This document shows, piece by piece, positions 8,406 to 18,900 of a stretch of DNA of 39,960 nucleotides. The stretch is from Tessaracoccus bendigoensis DSM 12906 (lineage in GTDB: Bacteria; Actinomycetota; Actinomycetes; Propionibacteriales; Propionibacteriaceae). A program made the translations under genes and the position numbers. The stretch spans positions 1 through 39,960 of the forward strand of contig NZ_FQZG01000036.1 in the NCBI RefSeq assembly GCF_900141915.1. The letters are read 5' to 3'. The notes under the pieces are model-generated. The model did no database searches and was not told where the DNA came from. It saw only the letters and a program-made list of their open reading frames with translations. The number at the start of each line of letters is the position of its first letter. Within the stretch, counting starts at the first letter, position 1.

Positions 8406-8959
8406 CAGGAGCCTGCCCTGACGTCTTCGACGATGCCCTTGAGGGTGCCCGCATCGACCGACCCCAGAACCCTGGCAGCGACCCGGCCCTCTTCGTCGAT
8501 CACGACGGTGCTGGGGATCGCCTTGGGCGGCAACTGGTCGAACCCGAGGAGCAGCCGACCGTCGGGGTCGAAGATGCTTGGGTACTCGACGCCGAAGGCG
8601 CGCTCAAAGGCCAGTGCCGGCGCCTCGTCGTTCTCCTTGGTGTTGATCCCGAGGAAGGCCACGTCGGCGAGTTCCTGGCTTGCCTTCACGAGTTCGGGGG
8701 CCTCCGCGCGGCAGGGCGCACACCAGGAGCCCCACACGTTGACGACGATGACCTGGCCCGCGAAGTCCGCCGTCGAAACCTCACCACCGTCCAGCGTCGG
8801 CCCGCTGAGGATCGGTGCCGCTACCCGGTGTTCGACCGGAACGATCGTGAAGGTGCCATCGCCCGCGACGAAACCGGCCCCAGAACTCTCCCCACCTTCT
8901 GAGGCGCCAGAGCAGGCTGTCAGGAGCAGCATCGCGAAGACCGCGACGAGACGCTTCAC
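8405..8959 (-). CDS. Thioredoxin-like lipoprotein (TlpA/ResA type)
   Basis: Exported thiol-disulfide oxidoreductase of 184 residues. The signal peptide ends in lipobox LTAC (Cys16), followed by a Gly/Ser-rich linker and a thioredoxin fold with active site WCAPC (Cys80 and Cys83). The conserved cis-Pro region is at LPPKAIPSTVVID. In System II this protein keeps apocytochrome c reduced for heme ligation, fed by CcdA. The GTG start overlaps the stop of the phosphatase gene as GTGA. It could instead serve another exported thiol protein, but the ccdA-resB-ccsB context favours cytochrome c. Confidence 0.9.
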   Translation of the reverse strand: MKRLVAVFAMLLLTACSGASEGGESSGAGFVAGDGTFTIVPVEHRVAAPILSGPTLDGGEVSTADFAGQVIVVNVWGSWCAPCRAEAPELVKASQELADVAFLGINTKENDEAPALAFERAFGVEYPSIFDPDGRLLLGFDQLPPKAIPSTVVIDEEGRVAARVLGSVDAGTLKGIVEDVRAGS

Positions 8960-9612
8960 GTGCCGACCTTGAACTTGCGTTTCGTGGTCGCAGGCAGGAG
9001 TTCAGCCACCGGTTCGGCATAGTCGACTCCGGTGACGAGGCCGTCGCGGATGGTAAACGATGTGACAGAACAGAGCGTGCATTGACGGCGGCGCGGGTCG
9101 TGGACGAACGAACGATGCTCGGCCTCCCGCCTCGCGATCCAGATCGGGAGTTGGTGGCTCACGACGAGGGCCTGCCCACCGGGGCCGGCCGAAACCGCCG
9201 CTTCAAGGATCGCCGCACGCATCCGGGCCGCCACGTCCTTGTACGGCTCACCCCAACTTGGCCGCAGAGGGTTGCGCATGTGCCAGAACATCTTCGGGTT
9301 ACGCAAAGCGGCATTGTCGCGCCCGAACACCATGCCTTCGAAACGGTTGTCGGCCTCGACGACCCGCTCGTCGGGCACGATCATGAGGTCGGGGTGCCTT
9401 GCCGCCGTCGGCGCCATCGTTTCCTGGGCCCGTTGCAGTGGCGAGCACCGCAGGTGCGTCAGTGGGACGTCGGCCCAGTAGCGGCCCATCCGCTCGGCCA
9501 TCTCACGGCCAAGCTCGGAGAGCCCGAAGCCGGGCAGCCTGCCGTACAGCACCCCCGTCGGGTTCTCGACCTGGCCGTGCCGCATGACGTGAACGATGCT
9601 CGCGTTTTCCAC
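8956..9612 (-). CDS. Histidine phosphatase family protein
   Basis: About 218 residues of the phosphoglycerate mutase-like superfamily. The phosphate-binding MRHGQ is near residue 10, CSPLQRAQET carries the second conserved Arg, and the C-terminal VVSHQLPI carries the second catalytic His. The substrate is unknown. A gene of this family sits at the head of the cytochrome c cluster in mycobacteria too (Rv0525), so the link is conserved. Two GTG starts are possible. 9612 is preferred because AAGGTGA lies 8 bases upstream of it, while for the GTG at 9621 the same motif would overlap the start codon. The stop overlaps the thioredoxin GTG. Confidence 0.85.
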   Translation of the reverse strand: MENASIVHVMRHGQVENPTGVLYGRLPGFGLSELGREMAERMGRYWADVPLTHLRCSPLQRAQETMAPTAARHPDLMIVPDERVVEADNRFEGMVFGRDNAALRNPKMFWHMRNPLRPSWGEPYKDVAARMRAAILEAAVSAGPGGQALVVSHQLPIWIARREAEHRSFVHDPRRRQCTLCSVTSFTIRDGLVTGVDYAEPVAELLPATTKRKFKVGT

Positions 9613-9630
9613 GCCACTCACCTTATTAGG

Positions 9631-11229
9631 CTATTGCCCTGCTTCAACAACCTTACGACGCTTCCGCCGCTTGCGCTGGGAAGGTTTGGTCACCGGAAGC
9701 CCGGCCGAGACCTGGTCGGCGCGTCGACGGTCGGCGAAGCGGGCCAGCCCCTCCGCGACCGACTCGAACGTCGGCGTGTCGGCAAGCACATCGACGTGCA
9801 TGCCGTGCATGTCGCATGCGGCGGCGGTCGCCGGCCCGATCGCAGCCACGACCGTGGCGGCATGCGGCTTGCCCGCGATCCCGATCATGTTGCGCACCGC
9901 CGTCGCAGAGGTGAACACCACGGCGTCGAACATGCCGGTCTTGATGTCGTCGCGGACCTCTGCCGGTGGCGGCGCGGCGCGAACGGTGCGGTAAGCAGTG
10001 ACCTCCTCCACATCCCAGCCGAGGCGCCCGAGCCCGACGAGCAAGGGCTCTACGGCCACGTCAGCGCTGGGCACCAGGACACGGTTGAGGGGGTCGATCA
10101 GGTCGTCGTAGGCGGGAAACTCGTTGGCCAGGGCCCCGGTGGTGTTTTCGACGACCGGGGTCAGGTCGGGCACGAGCCCGAGCCGGGCCAGTGCCTCTGT
10201 CGTCCCGCTGCCGACCGCCGCGAGGCTGACGCCCGACAACGCCCGGGAGTCGAGCCCGTACTCCTGCAGCCGCTCCGAGATGGCGGTCACGGCATGTGGT
10301 GAGGTGAACACGAGCCAGAGGTAGCGTCCGTCGACGAGGCCGCGGACCGCCTTCTCCATGGCCTGTTCGGTACGCGGCGGCTCGATCGACATGGTTGCGA
10401 CGATCTCGCTGGTGGCGCCGTAGTGGTCGAGTTCCTCGACGAGGGACGACACGTCGTCCTTGGTGCGGGGCACCACTATCCGCCAGTCGAAAAGGGGTTT
10501 TCTTTCGAACCAGGAGAAGCGGTTGCGATGGCTGTCATCCACGCCCGGGCCGATGATGAAGAAGCGCTCGGCGTCATCGGTGTCGGTCAACGCGGCCCAG
10601 GTCGTCAGCTCGCTCGACTGTGAGGTCGTGCCCATCCTTTGAAGCGACAGGACCGCCCCGTCGCGCCCGAAACGCTCGCTCGCCGTCTCGGCGAGGCTGC
10701 GGGAGTCGGCACCGCGGGCACGGATGATGAGGGTCGCCGCCGACGGCCACTCCTGCGCGGCCGGGATGCCGAGGATGGCATCGAGCGCAGCGAACGAGGC
10801 GGAAGCCGTCACTGCGCCATAGGAAAGCGCGGCGCTCCACCGGTTTACCCCTGGCACGACGTTGGCGTGCAACCCGGCCTGGGAGAGCACCTCGGACAAC
10901 ACCGAGTCCGCGTCGGCATCGGTAAAGTAGTCGCCACCGTGCAGGCGCACGACTTTCAGCCCCTGGGCGATCGAACGCAGGATGAGCCCGGTGTCGCCGT
11001 CACCCTTCGAACACCTGATCTGCGCGTGCGCGCTCACGAGGGTGCGGACGTGCTCGGCGTCCATGTCGGGATCGACGACGATCACGTCGGCGAATCGCAG
11101 GGCCCGGGAACCCGAGAGGGTCAGGAGACCGAGGTCGCCCGGCCCGGAGCCGACGAAGGTGACTGACCCGCTCGTCGCTTCAAGTTCCGGTGGCGTCGCC
11201 GGGGACATCGGATACAAAGACTCGGTCAC
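9631..11229 (-). CDS. hemD: Uroporphyrinogen-III synthase with N-terminal methyltransferase-like domain
   Basis: A 532-residue fusion. The C-terminal half (about 270-510) is HemD, which cyclises hydroxymethylbilane to uroporphyrinogen III. It includes WRIVVPRTKDD, a VFTSPHAV loop, a VFTSATAVRN loop and a Lys/Arg-rich tail. The N-terminal half resembles the SAM-dependent precorrin-2 methyltransferase fold (FVGSGPGDLGLLTL), but the usual GGDP motif reads HGGDYF and later motifs are hard to find, so methylation is doubtful. The layout matches M. tuberculosis Rv0511. The start is GTG, 13 bases after the glutaredoxin-like gene; no good ribosome binding site is seen, and an ATG at 11208 is possible. 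hemC and hemB are not in this window. Confidence 0.88.
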   Translation of the reverse strand: MTESLYPMSPATPPELEATSGSVTFVGSGPGDLGLLTLSGSRALRFADVIVVDPDMDAEHVRTLVSAHAQIRCSKGDGDTGLILRSIAQGLKVVRLHGGDYFTDADADSVLSEVLSQAGLHANVVPGVNRWSAALSYGAVTASASFAALDAILGIPAAQEWPSAATLIIRARGADSRSLAETASERFGRDGAVLSLQRMGTTSQSSELTTWAALTDTDDAERFFIIGPGVDDSHRNRFSWFERKPLFDWRIVVPRTKDDVSSLVEELDHYGATSEIVATMSIEPPRTEQAMEKAVRGLVDGRYLWLVFTSPHAVTAISERLQEYGLDSRALSGVSLAAVGSGTTEALARLGLVPDLTPVVENTTGALANEFPAYDDLIDPLNRVLVPSADVAVEPLLVGLGRLGWDVEEVTAYRTVRAAPPPAEVRDDIKTGMFDAVVFTSATAVRNMIGIAGKPHAATVVAAIGPATAAACDMHGMHVDVLADTPTFESVAEGLARFADRRRADQVSAGLPVTKPSQRKRRKRRKVVEAGQ

Positions 11230-11242
11230 AGGGGGTTTCCGT

Positions 11243-11533
11243 TCAGTGGTGCGCCAGCAGCCAGTCGTCGGTCATGATTCTTGGTTTGCCTCGTGCGAGG
11301 GCCACACGCAGGGCCGCGTCATCGACGAACCAATAGCCGAGCAGTTCCTGATCGACGAAGGTCACCGGCACATGATCGGTGTACTTCTCCCGGAGCCGCT
11401 CGTCGTCGTCGACGTCGAGTTCGCGCCAGCCCACTCCGAGTTCCTCGCAAATCCTGCGCACCACGGCCCCGGCCTCCACACACAGATGGCAGCCGGCGCG
11501 GGTCAGGAGCAGGACCCGAGGATCCTGAGGCAC
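11243..11533 (-). CDS. Glutaredoxin-like protein (DUF836 family)
   Basis: Small thioredoxin-fold protein of 96 residues with a CHLC active site after LLLTRAG, and VPVTFVDQE with the cis-Pro. It is probably a cytosolic thiol-disulfide oxidoreductase; the partner is unknown. A close relative precedes the hem genes in mycobacteria (Rv0508). The GTG start shares one base with the TAG stop of the preceding 33-residue protein gene, which implies coupling. Confidence 0.85.
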   Translation of the reverse strand: MPQDPRVLLLTRAGCHLCVEAGAVVRRICEELGVGWRELDVDDDERLREKYTDHVPVTFVDQELLGYWFVDDAALRVALARGKPRIMTDDWLLAHH

Positions 11534-11634
11534 TACTTGCCGGCGCGACGACGCTGGATACGAGTGCGCTTCAGGAGCTTGCGGTGCTTCTTCTTGGCCA
11601 TCCGCTTGCGCCGCTTCTTGATAACAGAACCCAC
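11533..11634 (-). CDS. 33-residue basic ribosomal-type protein (AURKAIP1/COX24 domain, bS22-like)
   Basis: The translation is 33 residues, more than half Lys and Arg, with [20 protein letters not shown] at its core. This matches the small actinobacterial AURKAIP1/COX24 family, M. tuberculosis Rv0500B, thought to correspond to ribosomal protein bS22 of the mycobacterial 30S subunit. The start GTG has AAAGG 6 bases upstream. A possible promoter is TCTGAC, 17 bases, GTATTC on the minus strand near 11675-11705, and is weak. The gene heads the long minus-strand operon, which would tie its expression to tetrapyrrole and cytochrome c genes. Confidence 0.85.
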
Positions 11635-11873
11635 TGTTTGCCTTTCATCGCCGGAAGGCGAGCCCTCCGGATGGAATACTCTGGCCAGCCGTGCCGGTCA
11701 GACCCCAAATCTTAACGCGGACGCGCGGAATCGGACAATCGTCCGACGGCTGCGCTGGTTGAACGGGCGGAAAGTGGACCGCGGGGGGTCGGGGGTCACC
11801 CGCTGCTCGAAGGGACACTACGACGTGTGCGGACGGGTCGCCCCGACCTGGGCGTGGGGAGGTGGGCGATCCT

Positions 11874-11994
11874 CGACGGTGGACACGGGAAATGGGCCAG
11901 TGGTCGATAGTCGACGGTGGACACGGGAAAATCGACCAGTGGTCGATAGTCGACGGTGGACACGGGAAAATCGACCAGTGGTCGATAGTCGACG
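11874..11994. repeat. Tandem array A, three 38/39-bp units
   Basis: The phrase CGACGGTGGACACGGG begins at 11874, 11912 and 11951, and a truncated unit begins at 11990. Within each unit lie two palindromes: TCGACCA-G-TGGTCGA (altered in the first unit) and GTCGA-TAG-TCGAC. The last two full units are identical. The palindromes could bind a dimeric protein or fold as hairpins. No function is known. Confidence 0.85.
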
Positions 11995-12005
11995 ACCCCC
12001 GCCCG

Positions 12006-12170
12006 GACCCAAACGTCAGGCAGTGGCCAATACTCGACCCCAGACGGAGCAGAATCGACCACTGGCCGATTTTCAACGCACCCCCCGCGACAACCCCGAC
12101 CCAAACGTCAGGCAGCGGCCAATACTCGACCCCAGACGGAGCAGAATCGACCACTGGCCGATTTTCAACG
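12006..12170. repeat. Direct repeat B, two 73-bp copies 92 bp apart
   Basis: Copies at 12006-12078 and 12098-12170 differ by one base (CAGTGG against CAGCGG). On the minus strand each contains GAAAATCGGCCAGTGGTCGA, nearly the same as GAAAATCGACCAGTGGTCGA of array A on the plus strand. The two arrays are therefore related and face each other. The 92-bp spacing is not a multiple of three, which argues against coding. Confidence 0.85.
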
Positions 12171-12191
12171 ACCCGGCAACGGCGACCCACC

Positions 12192-12273
12192 CCACGACGG
12201 CCCAGCCACGACGGCCCAGCCACGACGACCCACGCCACGACGACCCACGCCACGACGACCGACGACCGACGAC
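12192..12273. repeat. Degenerate CCACGACG short tandem repeats
   Basis: Runs of CCACGACGGCCCAG and CCACGACGACCCACG recur with a period of about 15-16 bases, ending in GACGACC repeats. They lie downstream of the proC stop. Probably slippage-derived. Confidence 0.6.
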
Positions 12274-12360
12274 GCAAACCCCACACGATGCCCGACCAAC
12301 CCAGGTCAACCGACGTCGGGGTCGACCCTCCAGCTCGGCCCGGTCAGGTCCCACCGGCCC

Positions 12361-14223
<1,863 letters not shown>

Positions 14224-14245
14224 CCGCTTCTTACGTTGTGTGGGC

Positions 14246-15985
14246 TCAGCGGTCTCTGAACATCACGACATTGTTGAAAACCCACTTATTCGACTGCGAG
14301 AACGTGTACCCGCCGCCAGGCTTGGCCGTGGCCGCGTAGACCGTGGTCCACGTGTACGAACGGCATGCGCCCCTACCCGTAGTGGCGGTGTCGCACTCGG
14401 TGTACCAGTTGCGCCCGTCGGCAGCAGTCCAGGAGCCGGTGTGGCCGAGCGGGTTGTTGGCCCACTGCGCCCTGGTCATGTACGGCAGGTAGGTCATGTT
14501 GTTGAACGCCCAACCCTGCCGAACCTGGAACCCGCTCGACGTGCGGATCACGACGCTGGCCCAGATGTCGGTGCGGCACCGGGTGGTCTGCGAGTACGGC
14601 TGGCAGGTGGTGGTCCAGTGCCGTCCGTTGATGAAGTGCAGACCCGGCAGGGTGTACGGCGCCGAAGGCGTGAACCCGGGCGTAGGCGTCGCAGTCGGCG
14701 TCGCAGTCGGCGTCGGCGTAGCAGTCGGCGTAGGCGTAGCAGTCGGCGTAGGCGTAGCAGTCGGCGAAGGCGTAGCCGTCGGCGTCGGCGTCGGCGTAGG
14801 CGTCGCAGTCGGCGTCGCAGTCGGCGTCGGCGTCGCAGTCGGCGTCGGCGTCGGCGTCGGCGCGTTGCACCCGACCCAGACGTTGGCCCAGTTGAAGTGG
14901 TCCTGTCCGTTGCCACCGTTCGGGTCGACGTAGAGCGTCAACATATCCACGCCCGTGACGTCGACGTTGGCCGTGCCCATCGGTGTGCTCGCCGTGACCA
15001 CCCCGGATGTCCACTTCTGGGTGCCATCCCCGAGGACGCTGGCGATCACGTTGGCCGCCCCGCCCTTCGAGTCGTCGATTCCGTAGTTGAACTGCAGAGT
15101 GGAGCACTTGCCGTCTAGGTCGAACACGACGCGGGACAGAGCATGAGTGCCGAGCCCCTTGTCGAAGACGCGACCGTCGAGCGTCATCGGCGGTCCGTCG
15201 CCGGCCTCATCCTCACCGTTGGCGGTGTCCCGTTCGACCGGGCCCCAACCGTTCTCCGCAGAGACCCATTCGGCATCGGAGAGGAAATAGCCACCGGCAA
15301 CCAGGTCGACGGTGCGCGACGTGAGCGTCGAGCCTCCCCCGGTGACGGTGACCGTGAGGCGGTCCAGTGCACTTCCCGCGCCAGCGGTCAGCACCAGGGA
15401 CACGTCCGCACTCTGCCCGGCCGGGATGGTGACGGTGCGGGGCGCCGCGGTGAAGTGGTCGAGATCGCTGGCCGCGATCGTGACCTCCTGCGGTTCGTCG
15501 GTGCGGTTCCGGATCGGGACGCTCACCGTGATCTGATCGCCCTGGTCACGAACCGACCAGGCGCTGGGCGTCAGCCTGCCGCCGACGACGACCTCGGCGT
15601 TGACGAGTGCGTCGAGGACCGCCTCGCGGTGGTTGAGCATCGCGCGGCGGGTGGTGTCGTTGGCCGCACCGGAGGGGTCGACCCCTGTCAGCGCCGCCTC
15701 GACATCGGCCTGGCCGCTACCCAGTTCGGCCTTGGCGAGGTCGAGCAGCTCGGCGTCCTCGAGACCGTCCTTGAACAGCTCCCATCGGATCGAGGTGACC
15801 GGCCCGTCGGCTCCCGGGTAGACGATGTACTCGTCGCCCTGGCCGTACCGGAAAGTCGGGTCGGTGAACACGTCCTCCGGCCACGACTGGTAGGTCCAGC
15901 GCAGGTAACCGTCCAGGTCGCGCTGTTCGACGACCCACGGGAGGGTGCGCACGTTGAACGGCGGCGTCTTGACGACGGTGTTCGG
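14246..15985 (-). pseudogene. 3' portion of the sialidase-GH123 gene, cut off by an in-frame TAG
   Basis: The frame continues directly from the upstream part past one TAG and stays open for 579 codons, so this is the rest of the same protein. It begins PNTVVKTPPFN and LDGYLRWTYQSWP, the end of the DUF4091/GH123 barrel. An NEW3-like Ig domain, an NPCBM-type carbohydrate-binding domain (about YFLSDAEWV to VWVGC), a (PT/AT)n linker encoded near 14680-14866, and a C-terminal domain of about 141 residues with four Cys follow. The first start codon after the TAG is a GTG at 15952 with no convincing ribosome binding site, so separate translation is unlikely. Under readthrough or a sequencing error the full protein would be about 1,786 residues. 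Confidence 0.75.
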
Positions 15986-18900
15986 CTAGGTGGGCTCGTT
16001 CCAGGTGTAGAACAGCGTCGGTTTGCCCGCCGCGCGACGGCTGTCGATGAGGTCCTGCGACACCTGGTCGAGGAACGTCAAGTTGAACGAGATGTACTTT
16101 GCGATGTCGGCCTCGGCGAGCGAGTTGGCCGCCAGGGCGATCTTGTCGTTCCACTCCGGGTTGGCCTGATCGATCACCGCGAACGCGGCGTTCATGCGGG
16201 AAAGGGTCTGCTCGTCGAACGCGAGGCTGGTGTCATCCCACCACCCCTTGTCCCTGAGGTGTGTCTCGAACGCGTCGAGGAACGCACCCCAGACCTGACG
16301 GTAGCGGGCGTCGCCCACCGTGTAGGTCTCCCAGGTGCCCTGGCCGGTGCGGGTGTCGATGAAGTAGAACCGGTCCTGGCTCTGGAACTGGAGCATCGAG
16401 AACGCGTGGATCCGGTCGCCGATACCCGCGGCCCGGGCGTCGGTCACGAGCCGGTCGAAGACGTCGAAGTCGAACGTGAAGTTCGAGCCGTCGTAGAGCC
16501 ATTCCACCGTCGAGCGGTAGTGGCTGTAGGTCTGCGGCCGAATGGTGCCGCCCATGTTGACCAGCCAGGGGTCTTCCGTGATGGCGAGGTTCAGCACGTC
16601 CTGCCCCGCCTCGGCGAGATCCTCCCAATAGGGCACGAGCGCCTGGAAGTGGGCCTCGCTCCAGGGTGTCAGGTCGAGTTGGTCGGCCACCGCGTCGGGG
16701 TGTTGCCACAGGTCGAGCACGAACGGCCGCTCGGGGACATCGCGGTACTCGACGTCTGGCACCTCGACCACGATCGGCCAGGTGCCGAGCTGGCCGGCAG
16801 TCGTCTTGACGGCGACAGTGCCGGTGTATTCGCCCGGCGCGGTGCCTGCGGGGACGCGCACGGTCAGCCAGATCGGCTGGTTCTGGCCGCGAGCCACGTC
16901 CACCGAAGCCACGTCCTCGAGCGGGTCGGCGACCACGCCACCGTTGTTCTCGTCCGGGATGTACTTCGCGTACCGGACGTCGACGGCGTCAGTGAGCGTG
17001 CCACCTGGGCCGGTCAGCGCGCCGACCTCGGCCGCCAGACCGGTCAGGTCGGTCCCTGCGGTGACCCCCAGCTGGGCGCTGGCACGGCTGTTGGCCGGGA
17101 TGGTCAGCCCGAGGTCGCCGCTGGCCGCCGAACCGATGCCGCCGACCTGCGGCACCCGCACGAGCGAGGACGAGTCGAACGAGCCGGTGGGGACCCAGAC
17201 GCTGGCTTCAACATCCTCGGGGATCTCGCGGAGATCGACGGGGAACAGGGTCGCCGATGCGGTGACGGTGCTGCCTGCCGCGGTGCCGGTGGCGGTGTAG
17301 GTATCGCGCCACTCTCCGACGACGATGAGGTCGGCCGCCGTGACGGTGTGGCGCGGGATGGCCGGGGTGTTCCGGCAGACGAAACTGGCGCCGGGCGCCA
17401 GCGACGAAGAGGTGCAGTTTGCCGTGCCTTGGCCTGCCGCGACGCTGATGCCGGTGACGGCGACGTTGCCGGTGTTGTACACCTCAACCCAAGGCTGGAT
17501 GCCGTCGTCCAGGAGTCCTGGCTCACCGGCGGAATAGATGGCGTCGAGGACGGGACGGACCTCGAGCGAGGGCACCGGAGCGACTGGGCCGAGCACGTGC
17601 ACGGAGTGCAGGGTGCCGTTGAAGATCCAGGGGTCGGTGCGGCTGGTGAAGATGCTGCCCACCGACATAGCGTCGAGTCCCTGGACGGACGACATCAGCG
17701 CGCTGGTGGTGGTGGTGGCGATCTCGGCACCGTTGAGGTAGAGCTTGGCGCCCGCGGCGTTGACGACCGCGGCGAGCACGTAGCGCTGGCCGTTGGTCAC
17801 AGTGACGTTTGGCGCGAGCCGGATGACGTGGCCCGTCCCGCCCGTGCGGACCTCGAAGTACGGCTTTCCGCCGTTGATGCTGAGGACGACCCCCTTGTCC
17901 GTGGCGCCCTTGACGGTCGCCGCGTAGAGCGTGCCCACCGTGGCGTTGGCGTTCTGCGTGAAGTCGGCGACGATGACGCCCTCGGCAAGCGAGGCGACGC
18001 TCGGCAGGTCGGAGGTGACGTCGATGCGGGAACTGGTGGCCGGGTTCAGGACGGCTCCGGTGGTCCACTCCCACTTCTTGTCGCCGCCGATGACCATCAG
18101 CGTGCCGGAGCCGGATGCGGCCCCATCGCCCTGGGTGTAGGTGACCTTCAGCTCATGCCCGCGGGTGTCGAATGATGCGCCAGGGGTGACGGTGAGGTTT
18201 ACGGTGGCGATGGCGCCGGCCGCGATCGCGGGCACGGCGGTCGGGGTCGCGTCCCAACGCGAGTCGGCAGCCACGTCCAACGATCCGGCGGGCAGCGCCG
18301 CACCGGACTGGTTGGTGACCGTGACGGGCACCGTGGTGGCGATCCCGGCCACAGGCTGGGCGGTCGGGGCCCCGACGGCGACCTTGGCGCAGACGCCTTC
18401 GAGCCAGCCGAGGTCGAACTTGGTGAACGAGATGTGGCGGTAGCCCTCGCGTTCGTAGAACAGGCCGAAACCACCGGCGCCGAGTTCGCCCGACGCGTCG
18501 GGCAGGGGGGTCAGCGTCGAATAGCCGGTGGCGCCGCTCTGCACGACCTTCGAGACGGGCCAGGTGGTGCCGGAGTCGCACGACATGCGCACGGTGAGGT
18601 TGCGCCGCACGTTGACGTTGTTGGCGTTGGAGAACAGCAGGATCTGCGCCTTCGGGTCGCCGGGGGCGGCGTCGGGGTAGGCGCGGATGATCGACCCGTT
18701 GTTGGCCGGGTCGGGCAACTGCGTGTCCTGCGTGAAGGCGGTGTAGGTGGCGCCACCGTCGGTGGAACGCGCGATCCGACGGTAGGGGGCGGCGCGCGAG
18801 TTGAGCAGCACGTCACCGTTTGCGAGTTCGACGGTCTTGTTCTCATCGGCACCCGGGCCGACGGGGGCGGAGGCCTTCCAGGTGGCGCCGTGGTCGTCGG

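Larger units (their letters stand above)
11635..12360. other. Gene-free, repeat-rich interval between proC and the small ribosomal protein gene
   Basis: This 726-base gap holds three blocks of repeats (11874-11994, 12006-12170 and 12192-12273). The stretch 11635-11710 should carry the promoter and leader of the small-protein operon, and nothing else is recognised up to 11873. Short open frames on both strands arise from the repeats, lack ribosome binding sites and are not taken as genes. No transposase, tRNA or RNA family was recognised. Confidence 0.6.

Noticed and set aside
11796-12104. Frame with periodic VDYRPLVDFPVST units
   Set aside because: The 39-bp repeat is divisible by three and gives an apparent protein repeat, but the first unit is 38 bp, the related 92-bp repeat breaks frame, and no start signals are seen.
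11874-12170. Possible CRISPR array
   Set aside because: Units are contiguous with no unique spacers, sizes differ (38/39 and 73), and no cas gene is present.
15986-15988. TAG read as pyrrolysine or as programmed readthrough
   Set aside because: No pyrrolysine genes or readthrough structure are visible, and actinobacteria of this kind are not known to use it. A plain nonsense change or read error is simpler, though readthrough cannot be excluded.
15143-18175. Open frame of 1,010 codons on the plus strand
   Set aside because: It lies antisense to the sialidase-GH123 gene, whose domains and signal peptide are clear. Its composition (Arg, Gly, Val, Asp rich) is typical of a high-GC shadow frame.
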